Shown: positions 46,058 to 55,063 of the stretch, in pieces | How positions within the stretch are numbered: the stretch's first letter is position 1 | Layout: the number at the start of each line of letters is the position of its first letter | Assembly (NCBI GenBank): GCA_038745855.1 | Contig: JBCDLC010000007.1 | Span: forward strand, 1-64,000 | DNA: 64,000 bases | Source: UBA5336 sp038745855 | Lineage (GTDB): Bacteria; Pseudomonadota; Alphaproteobacteria; Caulobacterales; Hyphomonadaceae | Direction: 5' to 3' | Program-made: the position numbers and the translations under genes | Notes under the pieces: model-generated | Databases searched by the model: none | Seen by the model: the letters and a program-made list of their open reading frames with translations, nothing else | What the model was told of the DNA's origin: nothing

Positions 46058-48334
46058 ATGAACTATCACGATAATCGCGACCCACGATCGGCACAGGCCG
46101 TTCCGATGACCGGCGTCGTTCCTCTTCGCGAGCAGCAGCCCCAACACCTGCTTCACCCGCGGGATGAAGAGTATGCCGAGCCGCGGGGCGAAGGCTTTGA
46201 CTTCTGGGCGACCCGGCAAATCCTGCTGTCCAACAAGTGGATGATCCTTGCGATCACACTCTGCGGGGTCCTGATCGGAGCCATGCTCGCCCTACGCGCG
46301 ACGCCGATGTACAAGTCCGTCGCGACCATCGAGATCCAGCGGCAAGAGGCGCAGATCATTGAAGGCGCCAACGTCGAGCCCACGGTGGTGGCCGATGCGG
46401 AATACATGGCGACACAGTACGAACTACTGCGGAGCCGATCGCTTGCAGAGCGGGTGGCGGACACGCTCGACCTGCCATCTGATCCCCTCTACGCAGACCA
46501 GACCTTGTCCCGAGCCGAACGATTGGACGGCGCCGCAACCACGGTCTTAAAAGAGCTCCGCGTCGCGCCTGCCGGCCGGAGCCGCGTTGTGAACGTCGAG
46601 TTCCGAAGCCCATCGCCGACCGAGACTGCGAGGATCGCCAATGCTTTTGTGGAAAACTTCATCCAGTCCAATCTGGAGCGAAAGTACAACACGACAGCCT
46701 ATGCTCGGGAGTTCCTTGAGGAGCGGCTTGCAGTTACGAAAGTATCGCTTGAAAAGTCAGAGCGTGAACTCGTGGCCTACGCCGAACGCCAGGGTATTCT
46801 GGACCTGAGCTCCGGCGATGTGTCGGGCGTGAACCTTGATACCAATTCGCTCATTTCTCTGAACTCGGACCTTGCTGACGCTGAAAGCGACCGCATCGAG
46901 AAGGAGCAGCGCTACCTGCAGGCCCGCGATAATCCAAGTTCCAGTCCGTTGCTTGAAAGCAGCAGTTTGCAGGCCCTCAAGGCGCGCCAGTCGGAACTGA
47001 ACGCGCAGTATCAAGAGCAGCTTGGAAAGTTCAAACCTGAATATCCTGACATGGTCAGCCTCAAAACACGGATAGAAGCGATCGATACTGAGATCGCCGC
47101 CGAAACACGCGCGATACTGATCGCCCTTGAGGGGGAGTACAATGCTGCACTCGCGAGGGAGCAGTCGTTACTTCAGCGGGTCGCGCAGCTGAAAGATGAG
47201 GTTCAAAGCCAGCGTAATCGACGGATCCAGTACACGATCCTGCAGCGCGAAGTCGACACCAACCGCTCCCAGTACGAGGCGCTGCTAAGCCGGCTCAAAG
47301 AAGTGAGCATCGCATCGGGCGTGGGGTCGAGCCAGGTTTCCATCGTTGATCGCGCCGCTGTGCCGAAATTGCCATTCGAGCCCAACCTGTCTCGCGTGGT
47401 CATCCAATCACTGATCTTGAGCTTGGGGATCGGCGTGGCCATCGCATTTGCCCGGAATTTCATCGATGACACGATCCGCACACCGGAAGATGTGCGCAAC
47501 AAGCTCGGTCTTCCGGCAATCGGGATCATTCCCCGGATCGCCAAGAAGAACGACCTGGTCATGGACACCCTCGATGATCCGAAGTCGGGTATATCAGAAG
47601 CATTCGTATCGGCGCGAACTGCGCTGGAATTCACGACCGATGGCGGCGCACCGCGGAGTTTGCTCGTCACAAGCACGCGCCCGGGCGAGGGGAAGACCTC
47701 TTCAACGATCGCCCTGGCCCGCGCCTTTGCCCGTATCGGACGATCGGTTGTCATTATCGATGCGGATATGCGCAAGCCTTCATTCGTGGTCGAGAACGGA
47801 AGCTCCGTCGGCCTTTCCGGGCTGCTGACAAGTGATGAGCCCCTGAACCAGCATACGATAGAATCGGACACGTCCGGCCTTTGGTTGCTCCCTAGCGGCG
47901 TCATCCCACCCAATCCTGCCGAACTGTTGTCCGGGCCAAGACTGCGGCAGATCATTCGGGAGGCAGAGGACGCCTTCGATATCGTGATCGTCGATAGTCC
48001 ACCTGTGCTCAGCTTTGCCGATGCCCCGCTTCTCGGTTCAGCATGCGCGGGCTCGGTGGTTGTGGTGCATTCCGGCCAGATCCGTAGGCCGGCTGTGGAG
48101 CGGACGCTCGGCCGTCTCTACGAGAGCCGAACGAACATTCTCGGGGTAATCCTGATGAAATTCGACGCAAAAACAGCGGGCTATGACTACGGATACTACT
48201 ACAGCGCCTATGGCTCCGCAGCGTATAATTACGTCGAGTTGAGCGGCAGTGCGAAAGACCGGGCCCGCCGCCGCATCAAACTCCAGGCGGCTGAAAGCCA
48301 GGATGATCCCTACCATGATGAACGGCAGGCATAG
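46058..48334 (+). CDS. Wzz-type chain-length regulator fused to a BY-family tyrosine kinase (Wzc-like)
   Basis: The 758-residue inner-membrane protein has a cytoplasmic N-terminal segment, TM1 (about 60-78, MILAITLCGVLIGAMLAL), a periplasmic Wzz region with coiled coil (about 130-430) and TM2 (about 447-465). A cytoplasmic kinase domain follows with Walker A STRPGEGKTSSTIALA (about 538), Walker A-prime VIIDADMRKPSF and Walker B IVIVDSPPVLSFAD. The C terminus holds a Tyr cluster (YDYGYYYSAYGSAAYNYVEL) for autophosphorylation, which controls polymer length and export. Glycosyltransferase genes are absent on both sides. Confidence 0.95.
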   Translation: MNYHDNRDPRSAQAVPMTGVVPLREQQPQHLLHPRDEEYAEPRGEGFDFWATRQILLSNKWMILAITLCGVLIGAMLALRATPMYKSVATIEIQRQEAQIIEGANVEPTVVADAEYMATQYELLRSRSLAERVADTLDLPSDPLYADQTLSRAERLDGAATTVLKELRVAPAGRSRVVNVEFRSPSPTETARIANAFVENFIQSNLERKYNTTAYAREFLEERLAVTKVSLEKSERELVAYAERQGILDLSSGDVSGVNLDTNSLISLNSDLADAESDRIEKEQRYLQARDNPSSSPLLESSSLQALKARQSELNAQYQEQLGKFKPEYPDMVSLKTRIEAIDTEIAAETRAILIALEGEYNAALAREQSLLQRVAQLKDEVQSQRNRRIQYTILQREVDTNRSQYEALLSRLKEVSIASGVGSSQVSIVDRAAVPKLPFEPNLSRVVIQSLILSLGIGVAIAFARNFIDDTIRTPEDVRNKLGLPAIGIIPRIAKKNDLVMDTLDDPKSGISEAFVSARTALEFTTDGGAPRSLLVTSTRPGEGKTSSTIALARAFARIGRSVVIIDADMRKPSFVVENGSSVGLSGLLTSDEPLNQHTIESDTSGLWLLPSGVIPPNPAELLSGPRLRQIIREAEDAFDIVIVDSPPVLSFADAPLLGSACAGSVVVVHSGQIRRPAVERTLGRLYESRTNILGVILMKFDAKTAGYDYGYYYSAYGSAAYNYVELSGSAKDRARRRIKLQAAESQDDPYHDERQA

Positions 48335-48429
48335 TCTGGGTTTGATCGTGGGGAGTGTTCGCGTGGGGTCCAGCGCAGCAGCGGCGCACAGGATCTAGCC
48401 GTGATTTTCGGCTGGCAAAATAGCTGTCC

Positions 48430-48711
48430 ATGCCCGCGCTTGGGCTGATCGCTGTTCGAGCAAAAGTCGACACGGGCGCCAGGACTTCGGCCCTGCATGC
48501 CCGCGCGATAGAGACAGTGCTTTCCGTCGGAGACCGGAGCTGGCCCGCTGACGTCACCTTCACCAATCGAGAAAGCATGACCTTTCGCATGCTTCTCGGC
48601 CGGTCTGGCATTTCATCGGATGTTTTTGATCGATCTCGCCAAAGCTAAGCAACAGCCGGTGTTAAGCTACGCGCTGTATCGCCCAGATGGCTCCACTTAC
48701 GCCCCTGTCTG
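48430..48711 (+). pseudogene. Decayed RimK-type ATP-dependent zinc protease domain protein
   Basis: The frame from ATG 48430 reads PALGLIAVRAKVDTGARTSA, the start of the retropepsin-like family with the DTGA active site, then LHARAIETVL. It jumps to the family end DVTFTNRESMTFRMLLGRS. The usual stretch of about 60 residues between these two blocks is missing. After residue about 65 the frame is also lost: in the next frame FLIDLAKAKQQP continues to a stop near 48711. Upstream of the ATG, GW in another frame suggests a further shift. Several independent lesions point to a real pseudogene rather than a single sequencing error. Confidence 0.6.
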
Positions 48712-48793
48712 ACACCTCCTTTATGACAGATCCGTAACTATCCCTATGGCCATTGCACCATAGTCTCTGGCGGAGGAAAGCCTGGAGCCACCC

Positions 48794-50011
48794 TTGCGCG
48801 CCATCGTCCCTCTGCTCGTGCTCTTGGCCTACTGCCTTTCTGCCTTTGCCGAAGAACCCGTGGGCGAGGCGAATGCACCGGATGCACCTATTGTGACGCC
48901 AGTTGCGAGGCCATCGCTCAACCTTGAACAGATCGAGGCCCGTATCGACAGACTGATGCAGCGCGAAGAAATGGTTGGGCTCGGGGTTGCCATTGTTGAA
49001 GGGGGCGAGATCACGCTTGCAAAGGGCTTCGGGGAGACCGTCCATGGCAGCGGCAACGCTGTCACCGAGAGCACGGTTTTCCGCTGGGCGTCGCTCTCAA
49101 AGGGGGCTGCCGGGACTTTGGCGGGCCTGCTGGCGGCAGAGGGGAAACTCGCTCTCGACAGACCTGTTTCCGACTATCGCACGAGCTTGCGGCTTCCGAA
49201 TGGCGGACACACCCGGGCAACGTTGACCCATGTGCTGTCGCATCAACTAGGTATCGTGCCGAATGCCTACGACACCCGGCTGGAAGACGGGCGAGATCCC
49301 GCTGGCATTCGTCGGGCCCTGGGCGCTCTGAAGGCGACCTGCGGCGTAGGGGCATGCCACACCTATCAGAACGTCGCCTTCGATACGATTTCCGAGGTCG
49401 TCACCCGGCAAACAGGCGACCATTTCGAAACGGCTCTTGAGACCCGCCTGTTCGAACCGCTCGGCATGCGGACGGCCAGCGCTAGCCGAGACGCACTGCT
49501 TGCGAGCGACCACGCAATGCCTCACCGACGGATCCGCCGGACGCGCACTCCCCGTCTCGTCGGCGTCAAGGCACCCTATTTCCGCGTGCCAGCGGCCGGT
49601 GGGATCAACTCCTCGGTTCTGGATCTTGCCCTCTATATGCGGGCGCAGATGGGGCTCAGGTCAGATGTCCTGCCGACGCCCGTGATCGATACCATCCATG
49701 CACCTGCGGTGCGCACCCTGCGCGAGCAACGGTACATGAACCGGCGCTATGGGGGACGAATGAAGAATGCTCAATATGGCCTGGGATGGCGCACATATAC
49801 CTATGAGGGCGGGCATGCGGTGGTCGGTCACCGCGGCGCTGTCGAGGGATACCGCGCGACGATCCTGTTCGACCCCGCATTGGATACGGGTATCGCGGTG
49901 GTCTGGAACTCGTTTGCTAGCAACCCGGTCGGGCTCCAGTTCGAAGTAATGGATATGGTCTACGGTCTCGAAGCCGAGGACTGGATGCGGCTGGACAATG
50001 ATGTCAGCTAG
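48794..50011 (+). CDS. Serine hydrolase of the beta-lactamase fold (S12/COG1680)
   Basis: The 405-residue protein has a signal peptide (IVPLLVLLAYCLSAFA) and a penicillin-binding/AmpC-type domain. The SxxK nucleophile is in FRWASLSKGAAG (about 99-102), the YxN motif in CHTYQNVAFDTI (about 191), and the third motif in VVGHRGAVEGYRA (HRG, in place of KTG). LTHVLSHQLGIV is the standard helix between them. Relatives include D-amino-acid peptidases and esterases; the substrate is unknown, and resistance cannot be claimed. The start is TTG 48794 with GGAG seven bases upstream; no ATG fits the signal sequence. Confidence 0.88.
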   Translation: MRAIVPLLVLLAYCLSAFAEEPVGEANAPDAPIVTPVARPSLNLEQIEARIDRLMQREEMVGLGVAIVEGGEITLAKGFGETVHGSGNAVTESTVFRWASLSKGAAGTLAGLLAAEGKLALDRPVSDYRTSLRLPNGGHTRATLTHVLSHQLGIVPNAYDTRLEDGRDPAGIRRALGALKATCGVGACHTYQNVAFDTISEVVTRQTGDHFETALETRLFEPLGMRTASASRDALLASDHAMPHRRIRRTRTPRLVGVKAPYFRVPAAGGINSSVLDLALYMRAQMGLRSDVLPTPVIDTIHAPAVRTLREQRYMNRRYGGRMKNAQYGLGWRTYTYEGGHAVVGHRGAVEGYRATILFDPALDTGIAVVWNSFASNPVGLQFEVMDMVYGLEAEDWMRLDNDVS

Positions 50012-50034
50012 GGGTCGTGAGCCGGGTATTGCGC

Positions 50035-50063
50035 TTGCTGCGGCGTATGACTGACAGTATATC
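50035..50063 (+). promoter_or_regulatory. Sigma-70-like promoter, possibly giving a leaderless mRNA
   Basis: TTGCTG (50035-50040) and TATATC (50058-50063) are spaced by 17 bases. Transcription would start about seven bases later, at or next to the A of the ATG at 50070. No Shine-Dalgarno is present. The match is by eye, so this is tentative. Confidence 0.4.
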
Positions 50064-50069
50064 AGCAGT

Positions 50070-50255
50070 ATGAATAAAGCGACGAAGCACCAAGGCCGCA
50101 CACCGAACCTGCGCGTTCCGAAACCCGGCTTTATCCGACTTCGGGATGGACGGATGATCTATTCGCCTGGCACCGGCGAACGCTTCAGCCGCGAAGAAAT
50201 CCACGACGCCGTGCGCAAGGCGATTGAGAAACGCCGCGCTCTTGAGGTCGGATGA
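50070..50255 (+). CDS. Small basic protein, partner of the TIR-like gene
   Basis: The 61-residue product (starting MNKATKHQGRTPNLRVPKPG) has a basic, proline-containing N-terminal half, a short predicted beta hairpin (FIRLRDGRMIYSPGTG) and a C-terminal helix (SREEIHDAVRKAIEKRRALE). I do not recognise a family. Its TGA overlaps the ATG of the next gene by four bases, so the two proteins are made together. The size, basic start and coupling to a TIR-like protein are compatible with a DNA-binding or adaptor role, but nothing in the sequence proves it. No ribosome-binding site is visible. Confidence 0.65.
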   Translation: MNKATKHQGRTPNLRVPKPGFIRLRDGRMIYSPGTGERFSREEIHDAVRKAIEKRRALEVG

Positions 50256-50872
50256 CAGCCGACGCGCGGCCCTCTGTCTTCATCAACTGTCCCTTCTCCG
50301 ACGACTACACCCCCTTCTTTCGTGCCATTGTCTTTGCCGTCGCCGATTGCGGCTTCCAGCCCCGCTGTGCGCTGGAAGATATCGACAGTGGCGAGATCCG
50401 TCTCGACAAGATCATGCGCATTATTCAGGATTGCCGCTACGGGATCCATGATCTGTCAAATATGGCGCTCGACCCGAATTCCCACCTGCCGCGCTTCAAC
50501 ATGCCCTTGGAACTTGGCCTCTTTCTCGGCGCCAAACGCTATGGCGATGCACTCCAGAAACAGAAACGGCTGATCGTGATGGATCGCGAGGCCTTCCGCT
50601 ACCGCGAAGCCATATCGGATATTTCAGGGCAGGATGTGGAATGCCACCAGGGCGATCCGCTGAAGGCGATCAAGCGGGTAAGGGATTGGCTGAGGACAGT
50701 GTCGCGGCGGAAAACGTTGCCCGGCGGAACAACGATCACCGAACGCTATGAGCAATACGAATGCGATTTCCCGGAAATCTGCAGCGTTCTGTCCCTCGAT
50801 GGAAACGACCTGCCGTTCCAGGACCTGCTTGAAACGATCGCGGCGTGGCAATCCTTGAACGAACAGGTCTGA
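50252..50872 (+). CDS. TIR-like / nucleotide-hydrolase-fold protein of unknown function
   Basis: The 206-residue protein starts with a beta strand and conserved loop, SVFINCPFSDDYTPFFRAIV, followed by CGFQPRCALEDIDSGEIRLD, IIQDCRYGIHDLSN and RFNMPLELGLFLGAKRYG. Alternating strands and helices, and a Glu in the context PLELGLFLG, resemble TIR-like (PycTIR/Cap12-type) and nucleoside deoxyribosyltransferase-like folds, in which this Glu is catalytic. The C-terminal half has DREAFRYREAISDISGQDVE and a helical end. I cannot name an activity; an NAD- or nucleotide-consuming enzyme is the best structural guess. It is translationally coupled to the small upstream gene. Confidence 0.7.
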   Translation: MTADARPSVFINCPFSDDYTPFFRAIVFAVADCGFQPRCALEDIDSGEIRLDKIMRIIQDCRYGIHDLSNMALDPNSHLPRFNMPLELGLFLGAKRYGDALQKQKRLIVMDREAFRYREAISDISGQDVECHQGDPLKAIKRVRDWLRTVSRRKTLPGGTTITERYEQYECDFPEICSVLSLDGNDLPFQDLLETIAAWQSLNEQV

Positions 50873-50875
50873 GGA

Positions 50876-53800
50876 TCACCAGGCGTCCACGTTCGGGCGT
50901 TTCTTGCCCGTGCGGATCGGGCGCGGCGGAAGCGATTTCAGCCCCGCCATGATCCAATTCCGCGTGTCGGCGGGATCGATCACATCGTCGACCTCGAAAT
51001 GGCTGGCCATGTTGACGGCTTTTCCACGCTCATACATCTGCGCGACGCGCCTCTGGTATTCCGTTTCCCGCTCTTCGGGATCGGCTATGGCCTCCAATTC
51101 CTTGCGGTAGCCAAGCTTGACGGCGCCTTCGAGGCCCATGCCGCCGAATTCGCCGGTCGGCCATGTCACCATGAACAGCGGAGCCTTGAAGCTACCCCCG
51201 ACCATGGCTTGCGCGCCGAGGCCGTAGCCCTTCCGTATAACAATGCCCATGATCGGAATGTCGACATTCGCGCCGACGACCATCATGCGGCTGGCGTGGC
51301 GCACGAGGGCGGTCTTCTCTATCTCCGGGCCGACCATGATCCCGGGACAATCGACAAGGGAAACGACAGGAATATCAAAAGCATCGCAGAGTTGGAGGAA
51401 GCGTGCGCCCTTGTCTGCGCCCGGCGAATCGATTGCACCGGAGAGATGCCGGGGATCGTTCGCGACAATGCCGACGGGTCTACCTTCGATGCGGGCGAAG
51501 CAGGTGATGATCCCGACCCCCCAAGTGGGCCGTAGTTCCAACACCGAACCGATATCGGCAACGCCTTCAATAACCTTGCGCATGTCATAGACGCGCAGCC
51601 GATTTTCCGGCACGGCAAAGCGGAGCTCACGGGCGTCTGGTGCCAGCCAATCTTCGATAGTGCCTTGGAAGTAGGACAGGTACTGCCTGGCAACCTGCGT
51701 GGCTTCAGCTTCGTCCTCGACGAGTATGTCGATCACCCCATTGGCAACCTGTACATCGCTGGGGCCCACTTCTTCTGGTGCGAACACGCCGAGTCCGCCG
51801 CCTTCGATCATCGCCGGTCCGCCAATGCCGATATTCGCATTCTTCGTGGCGATGATCACGTCGCAACAACCGAGGAGCACAGCATTCCCGGCGAAACAGC
51901 GCCCATTCACGATGCCGATGGTCGGCACCAGGCCTGACAGTTTGGCGAAGTAGTTGAAGGCCAGGCAATCGAGCCCAGCGACCCCCATTGTGTCGGTATC
52001 GCCGGGCCGTCCCCCTCCGCCTTCGGCATAGAGGACGACGGGCAGGCGTTGATGTTCGGCAATTTCGAACATCCGGTCTTTCTTGTAGTGGTTCAATGCG
52101 CCCTGGGTGCCGGCAAGCACCATGTAGTCATAGCTCATGGCCATGATCCCGGAGCGGTGTTCTGGGAATTGGTCTCCATTCACGTGGCCGAGACCGCAGA
52201 CCATCCCGTCTCCCGTCGTGTTGGAAATGAGGTCTTCCATCTCCCGGCGGCGGCGTTGAGCAGCGAGCACGACTGATCCGTATTCCACGAAAGAGCCCTC
52301 GTCGCAGAGGTCTGCGATATTCTCTCGCGCGGTGCGGTGACCGCGGGCTTTCCGTTTTTTCACTGCCTCAGGACGGTTCTCGTCATGACCTGCACCGATG
52401 CGGTCAAGCACTTCCTGGAGGTCAGGGCGGATGTGGTCGAGATCAAGCTCCGTGTCTGGGCCTTCCTCTGGAGGCGTTACGTCCTCAGGCTCCAGATACA
52501 GGAGGGTATCGCCTTCTGTTGCGGCGTCACCTTCCGAAAGGGGCAGCGTGCGGACGATACCGCTGGCCGTTGCAACCACCTCATGTTCCATTTTCATGGA
52601 CTCAAGCACCGCAATGACCCGGCCCTCCCAGACGGAATTTCCCGGGGCAACGGTGAGGGTCACGACGATGCCTGTCATGGGTGAGGTGATGGGCGTCAGG
52701 TTTTTGAGGGCACGATCCTCACCTGCCCCCGCGCTGTCTTCCTCGTCGCCGTGGTCTGTTTCGGTGCTGTCCGGTGCAGCGGCTCCGATTGCGGCGTCTG
52801 CAGTCTGGCGTTCATCGGCTTCTGCGGCGGCAACAAAATCCGCCGCATTCTCGTCGATAAAACGGGTGTGAACCTCTCCGGCTTCAACACGGGGGTCAGC
52901 GAGGATCTTGCCCAGGATGCCGAGGGTCGATTTCGGCCCTTCCAGCTCGAATTCGGAGAGGGCCCTGCGTAGGCGTCTCAGGGCGTCGCGATAGGTGCCG
53001 CCTGGAACCGAAGCAATGACCTTGGCGATCAGGCTGTCATAGGCTGGGCTGGGCTTGTATCCGGCCCGGCCATAGGTATCGACCCGGATGCCAGGGCCGG
53101 CGGGTGGCGAGAAGACGTCCAAGGTACCGCCGCTGGGCCGGACAGTCCCGTCTTTCTGGAGGCTTTCGAGGTTGATGCGGGCCTGGATTGCGGTGCCATC
53201 GGGGCTCGGCAGATTGCCCTGGTCGAGGCCGAGGTCATTCAGGGTGGAGCCCCCGGCGATGGCCAGTTGTGCCGCCACCAGATCGACCCCCAGAACTTGT
53301 TCTGTAACCGTATGTTCCACCTGCAGCCGGGCATTCGCTTCAATGAAGTAGGCGGTCTTGCCATTCTCGGTGACGAGAAACTCGAAGGTGCCGGCGCCCC
53401 GAAACCGGGTCTCCCGGGCGAGCTTCACCGCCGCCTTGGTGATCTGGGCCCTGCGGGCATTGGTCAGAAACGGGCTAGGGGCGATCTCGATCAGTTTCTG
53501 ATGGCGCCGCTGGAGGGTACAGTCCCGGTCCCACAAGTGAGCGACGCTGCCCTGACCGTCGCCGAGTATCTGCACTTCTATGTGGCGGGCCGCGTCGAGA
53601 TACAGTTCCGCGTAGAGTTCGCCATTGCCGAAGGCGGCGCGGGCTTCAGAGGAGGCCCTTGCGAAATCATCGTTCAAGGTTTCAGCGCTCCTGACGATCC
53701 GAACGCCCCGGCCACCGCCGCCAGTGACCGCTTTCAGGACCATCGCTTCGCCTTCCGGCAGATCAGCGAGGGCGCGGTGGGCGCGCTCTGTGTCCAGAAC

Positions 53801-54202
53801 GCCCTTGGCGAGCGAAAGGGTCGGGACGTCGAGCTCCTCTGCCAGGGCGACCGCTTCGATCTTGTCGCCGAACAGGGACAAGGTTTCCGGTGCGGGGCCA
53901 ACAAACACGATGTCGGCGCTTTCCACGGCTTCGGCGAAGTCGGCCCGTTCACTCAAGAACCCGTAACCGGGGTGGATCGCATCCGCGCCCGAGCCCTTGG
54001 CGGCCGAAACCACGGCGTCGATATCGAGATATGCCCGCGCCCCCGATCCAGGCAGACCGACGGTCTCGTCCATGGCCCTGAGGTGGGGGCTGGCCGCATC
54101 GTCCTTGGCGTAGATGCCGATCGTGGTGAGCCCCATATCGGCGGCCGTTCGGGCGATACGGACGGCAATTTCGCCCCGGTTGGCGATGAACAGGCGCTTC
54201 AT
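50876..54202 (-). CDS. Single-chain biotin-dependent acyl-CoA carboxylase (BC-BCCP-CT fusion)
   Basis: This 1108-residue protein combines all parts of an acyl-CoA carboxylase. Biotin carboxylase comes first (about 1-450: RLFIANRGEIAVRIARTA, IHPGYGFLSE, LKAVTGGGGRGVRIV, EANARLQVEHTVTEQV). A charged linker and the biotinyl domain follow, with the biotin lysine in LESMKMEHEV (about 537). Carboxyltransferase covers about 590-1108 (YAEGGGGRPGDTD, FNYFAKLSGLVPTIGIVNG, IGIGGPAMIEGGGLG, VDCPGIMVGPEIE, GGSFKAPLFMVTWPTGEFGG). Separate-subunit enzymes are the rule; single-chain forms are known as long-chain or broad-range acyl-CoA carboxylases. The acyl substrate is not evident. ATG 54202 is preceded by AGGAGGGGG. 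Confidence 0.93.
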   Translation of the reverse strand: MKRLFIANRGEIAVRIARTAADMGLTTIGIYAKDDAASPHLRAMDETVGLPGSGARAYLDIDAVVSAAKGSGADAIHPGYGFLSERADFAEAVESADIVFVGPAPETLSLFGDKIEAVALAEELDVPTLSLAKGVLDTERAHRALADLPEGEAMVLKAVTGGGGRGVRIVRSAETLNDDFARASSEARAAFGNGELYAELYLDAARHIEVQILGDGQGSVAHLWDRDCTLQRRHQKLIEIAPSPFLTNARRAQITKAAVKLARETRFRGAGTFEFLVTENGKTAYFIEANARLQVEHTVTEQVLGVDLVAAQLAIAGGSTLNDLGLDQGNLPSPDGTAIQARINLESLQKDGTVRPSGGTLDVFSPPAGPGIRVDTYGRAGYKPSPAYDSLIAKVIASVPGGTYRDALRRLRRALSEFELEGPKSTLGILGKILADPRVEAGEVHTRFIDENAADFVAAAEADERQTADAAIGAAAPDSTETDHGDEEDSAGAGEDRALKNLTPITSPMTGIVVTLTVAPGNSVWEGRVIAVLESMKMEHEVVATASGIVRTLPLSEGDAATEGDTLLYLEPEDVTPPEEGPDTELDLDHIRPDLQEVLDRIGAGHDENRPEAVKKRKARGHRTARENIADLCDEGSFVEYGSVVLAAQRRRREMEDLISNTTGDGMVCGLGHVNGDQFPEHRSGIMAMSYDYMVLAGTQGALNHYKKDRMFEIAEHQRLPVVLYAEGGGGRPGDTDTMGVAGLDCLAFNYFAKLSGLVPTIGIVNGRCFAGNAVLLGCCDVIIATKNANIGIGGPAMIEGGGLGVFAPEEVGPSDVQVANGVIDILVEDEAEATQVARQYLSYFQGTIEDWLAPDARELRFAVPENRLRVYDMRKVIEGVADIGSVLELRPTWGVGIITCFARIEGRPVGIVANDPRHLSGAIDSPGADKGARFLQLCDAFDIPVVSLVDCPGIMVGPEIEKTALVRHASRMMVVGANVDIPIMGIVIRKGYGLGAQAMVGGSFKAPLFMVTWPTGEFGGMGLEGAVKLGYRKELEAIADPEERETEYQRRVAQMYERGKAVNMASHFEVDDVIDPADTRNWIMAGLKSLPPRPIRTGKKRPNVDAW

Positions 54203-54269
54203 TCGGTTCCCCCTCCTATCAAGACCGACGGTCTCCCCCAGTATGCGGCACGCACCGACGCAATCGTGT

Positions 54270-55034
54270 TTATCCCTGGTAGGCTCGATTGAGTTTGCGC
54301 ATACCGCCGATCCAGCGGTCATAGTCCGCTGTCTTGTTGCGCATGTAGTCGAGCACTTGCGGGTGGGGCAGCACGAGGAACGTCTCCGCGCGGATGGCTT
54401 CCACGCAGGCATTCACCGCTTCATCCGGTTCCATCATGCCGTCTATGCTGGCGACCCCGTCGGGGTTTCCCGCCGTCATGGCCGTACGCACGGCCTGGGG
54501 GCACAGCACCGAAACCTTGATCCCGTCATCGCCGTGGGTGAGGGCAAGCCATTCCGCAAGCCCGACAGCGGCATGTTTGGTGACGGCATAGGGCGCCGAT
54601 CCGATCTGGCTGAGGAGGCCAGCCGCAGAAGACGTATTGAGCAGGTAACCGCCTCCCCGCTTGATCATGCGTGGGATGAGGTGCCGTGCAGCCCAGACAT
54701 GGGCCATGACGTTGATATCCCAGATCTTCTGCCAGCCCTCATTGGAAGCTTCAGCGCCGCCGGCGATACCGATCCCGGCGTTGGAACAGAACAGGTCGAT
54801 CGGCCCGTGCTCGGCCTCGACAGTTTCGATCAGGCGCTGGATGTCCGCTTCGCGGCTGACATCGGTTGTAAAGGCCACCCCGCCGAAATCGGCGGCGGTC
54901 TTGGCAGCCCCATCACCATCGAGATCGGCGGAGACAACAAGCTTGGCGCCTTCAGCATTGAAGCGCTTGACCATAGCACGGCCAATTCCACTGGCCGCAC
55001 CGGTTACGACGACGATCCTGTCCTTGAGCTCCAA
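54270..55034 (-). CDS. Short-chain dehydrogenase/reductase (SDR)
   Basis: The 254-residue NAD(P)-dependent oxidoreductase starts ELKDRIVVVTGAASGIGRAM (cofactor-binding TGxxxGIG). It continues with FCSNAGIGIAGG (NAG), the catalytic Ser in LLNTSSAAGLLSQIG and YAVTKHAAVG (YxxxK). The start is TTG 55034: GGAGG lies six bases upstream, and no ATG is possible before the cofactor motif. It sits between another SDR and the acyl-CoA carboxylase on the same strand, suggesting a joint role in acyl-CoA or alcohol metabolism. Substrate unknown. Confidence 0.9.
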   Translation of the reverse strand: MELKDRIVVVTGAASGIGRAMVKRFNAEGAKLVVSADLDGDGAAKTAADFGGVAFTTDVSREADIQRLIETVEAEHGPIDLFCSNAGIGIAGGAEASNEGWQKIWDINVMAHVWAARHLIPRMIKRGGGYLLNTSSAAGLLSQIGSAPYAVTKHAAVGLAEWLALTHGDDGIKVSVLCPQAVRTAMTAGNPDGVASIDGMMEPDEAVNACVEAIRAETFLVLPHPQVLDYMRNKTADYDRWIGGMRKLNRAYQG

Positions 55035-55063
55035 CGCCAACCTCCAACGTACTACAAAGCAGC

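Noticed and set aside
53267..54292. Plus-strand open frame opposite the biotin carboxylase domain
   Set aside because: Antisense to a domain with unmistakable motifs; no start signal.
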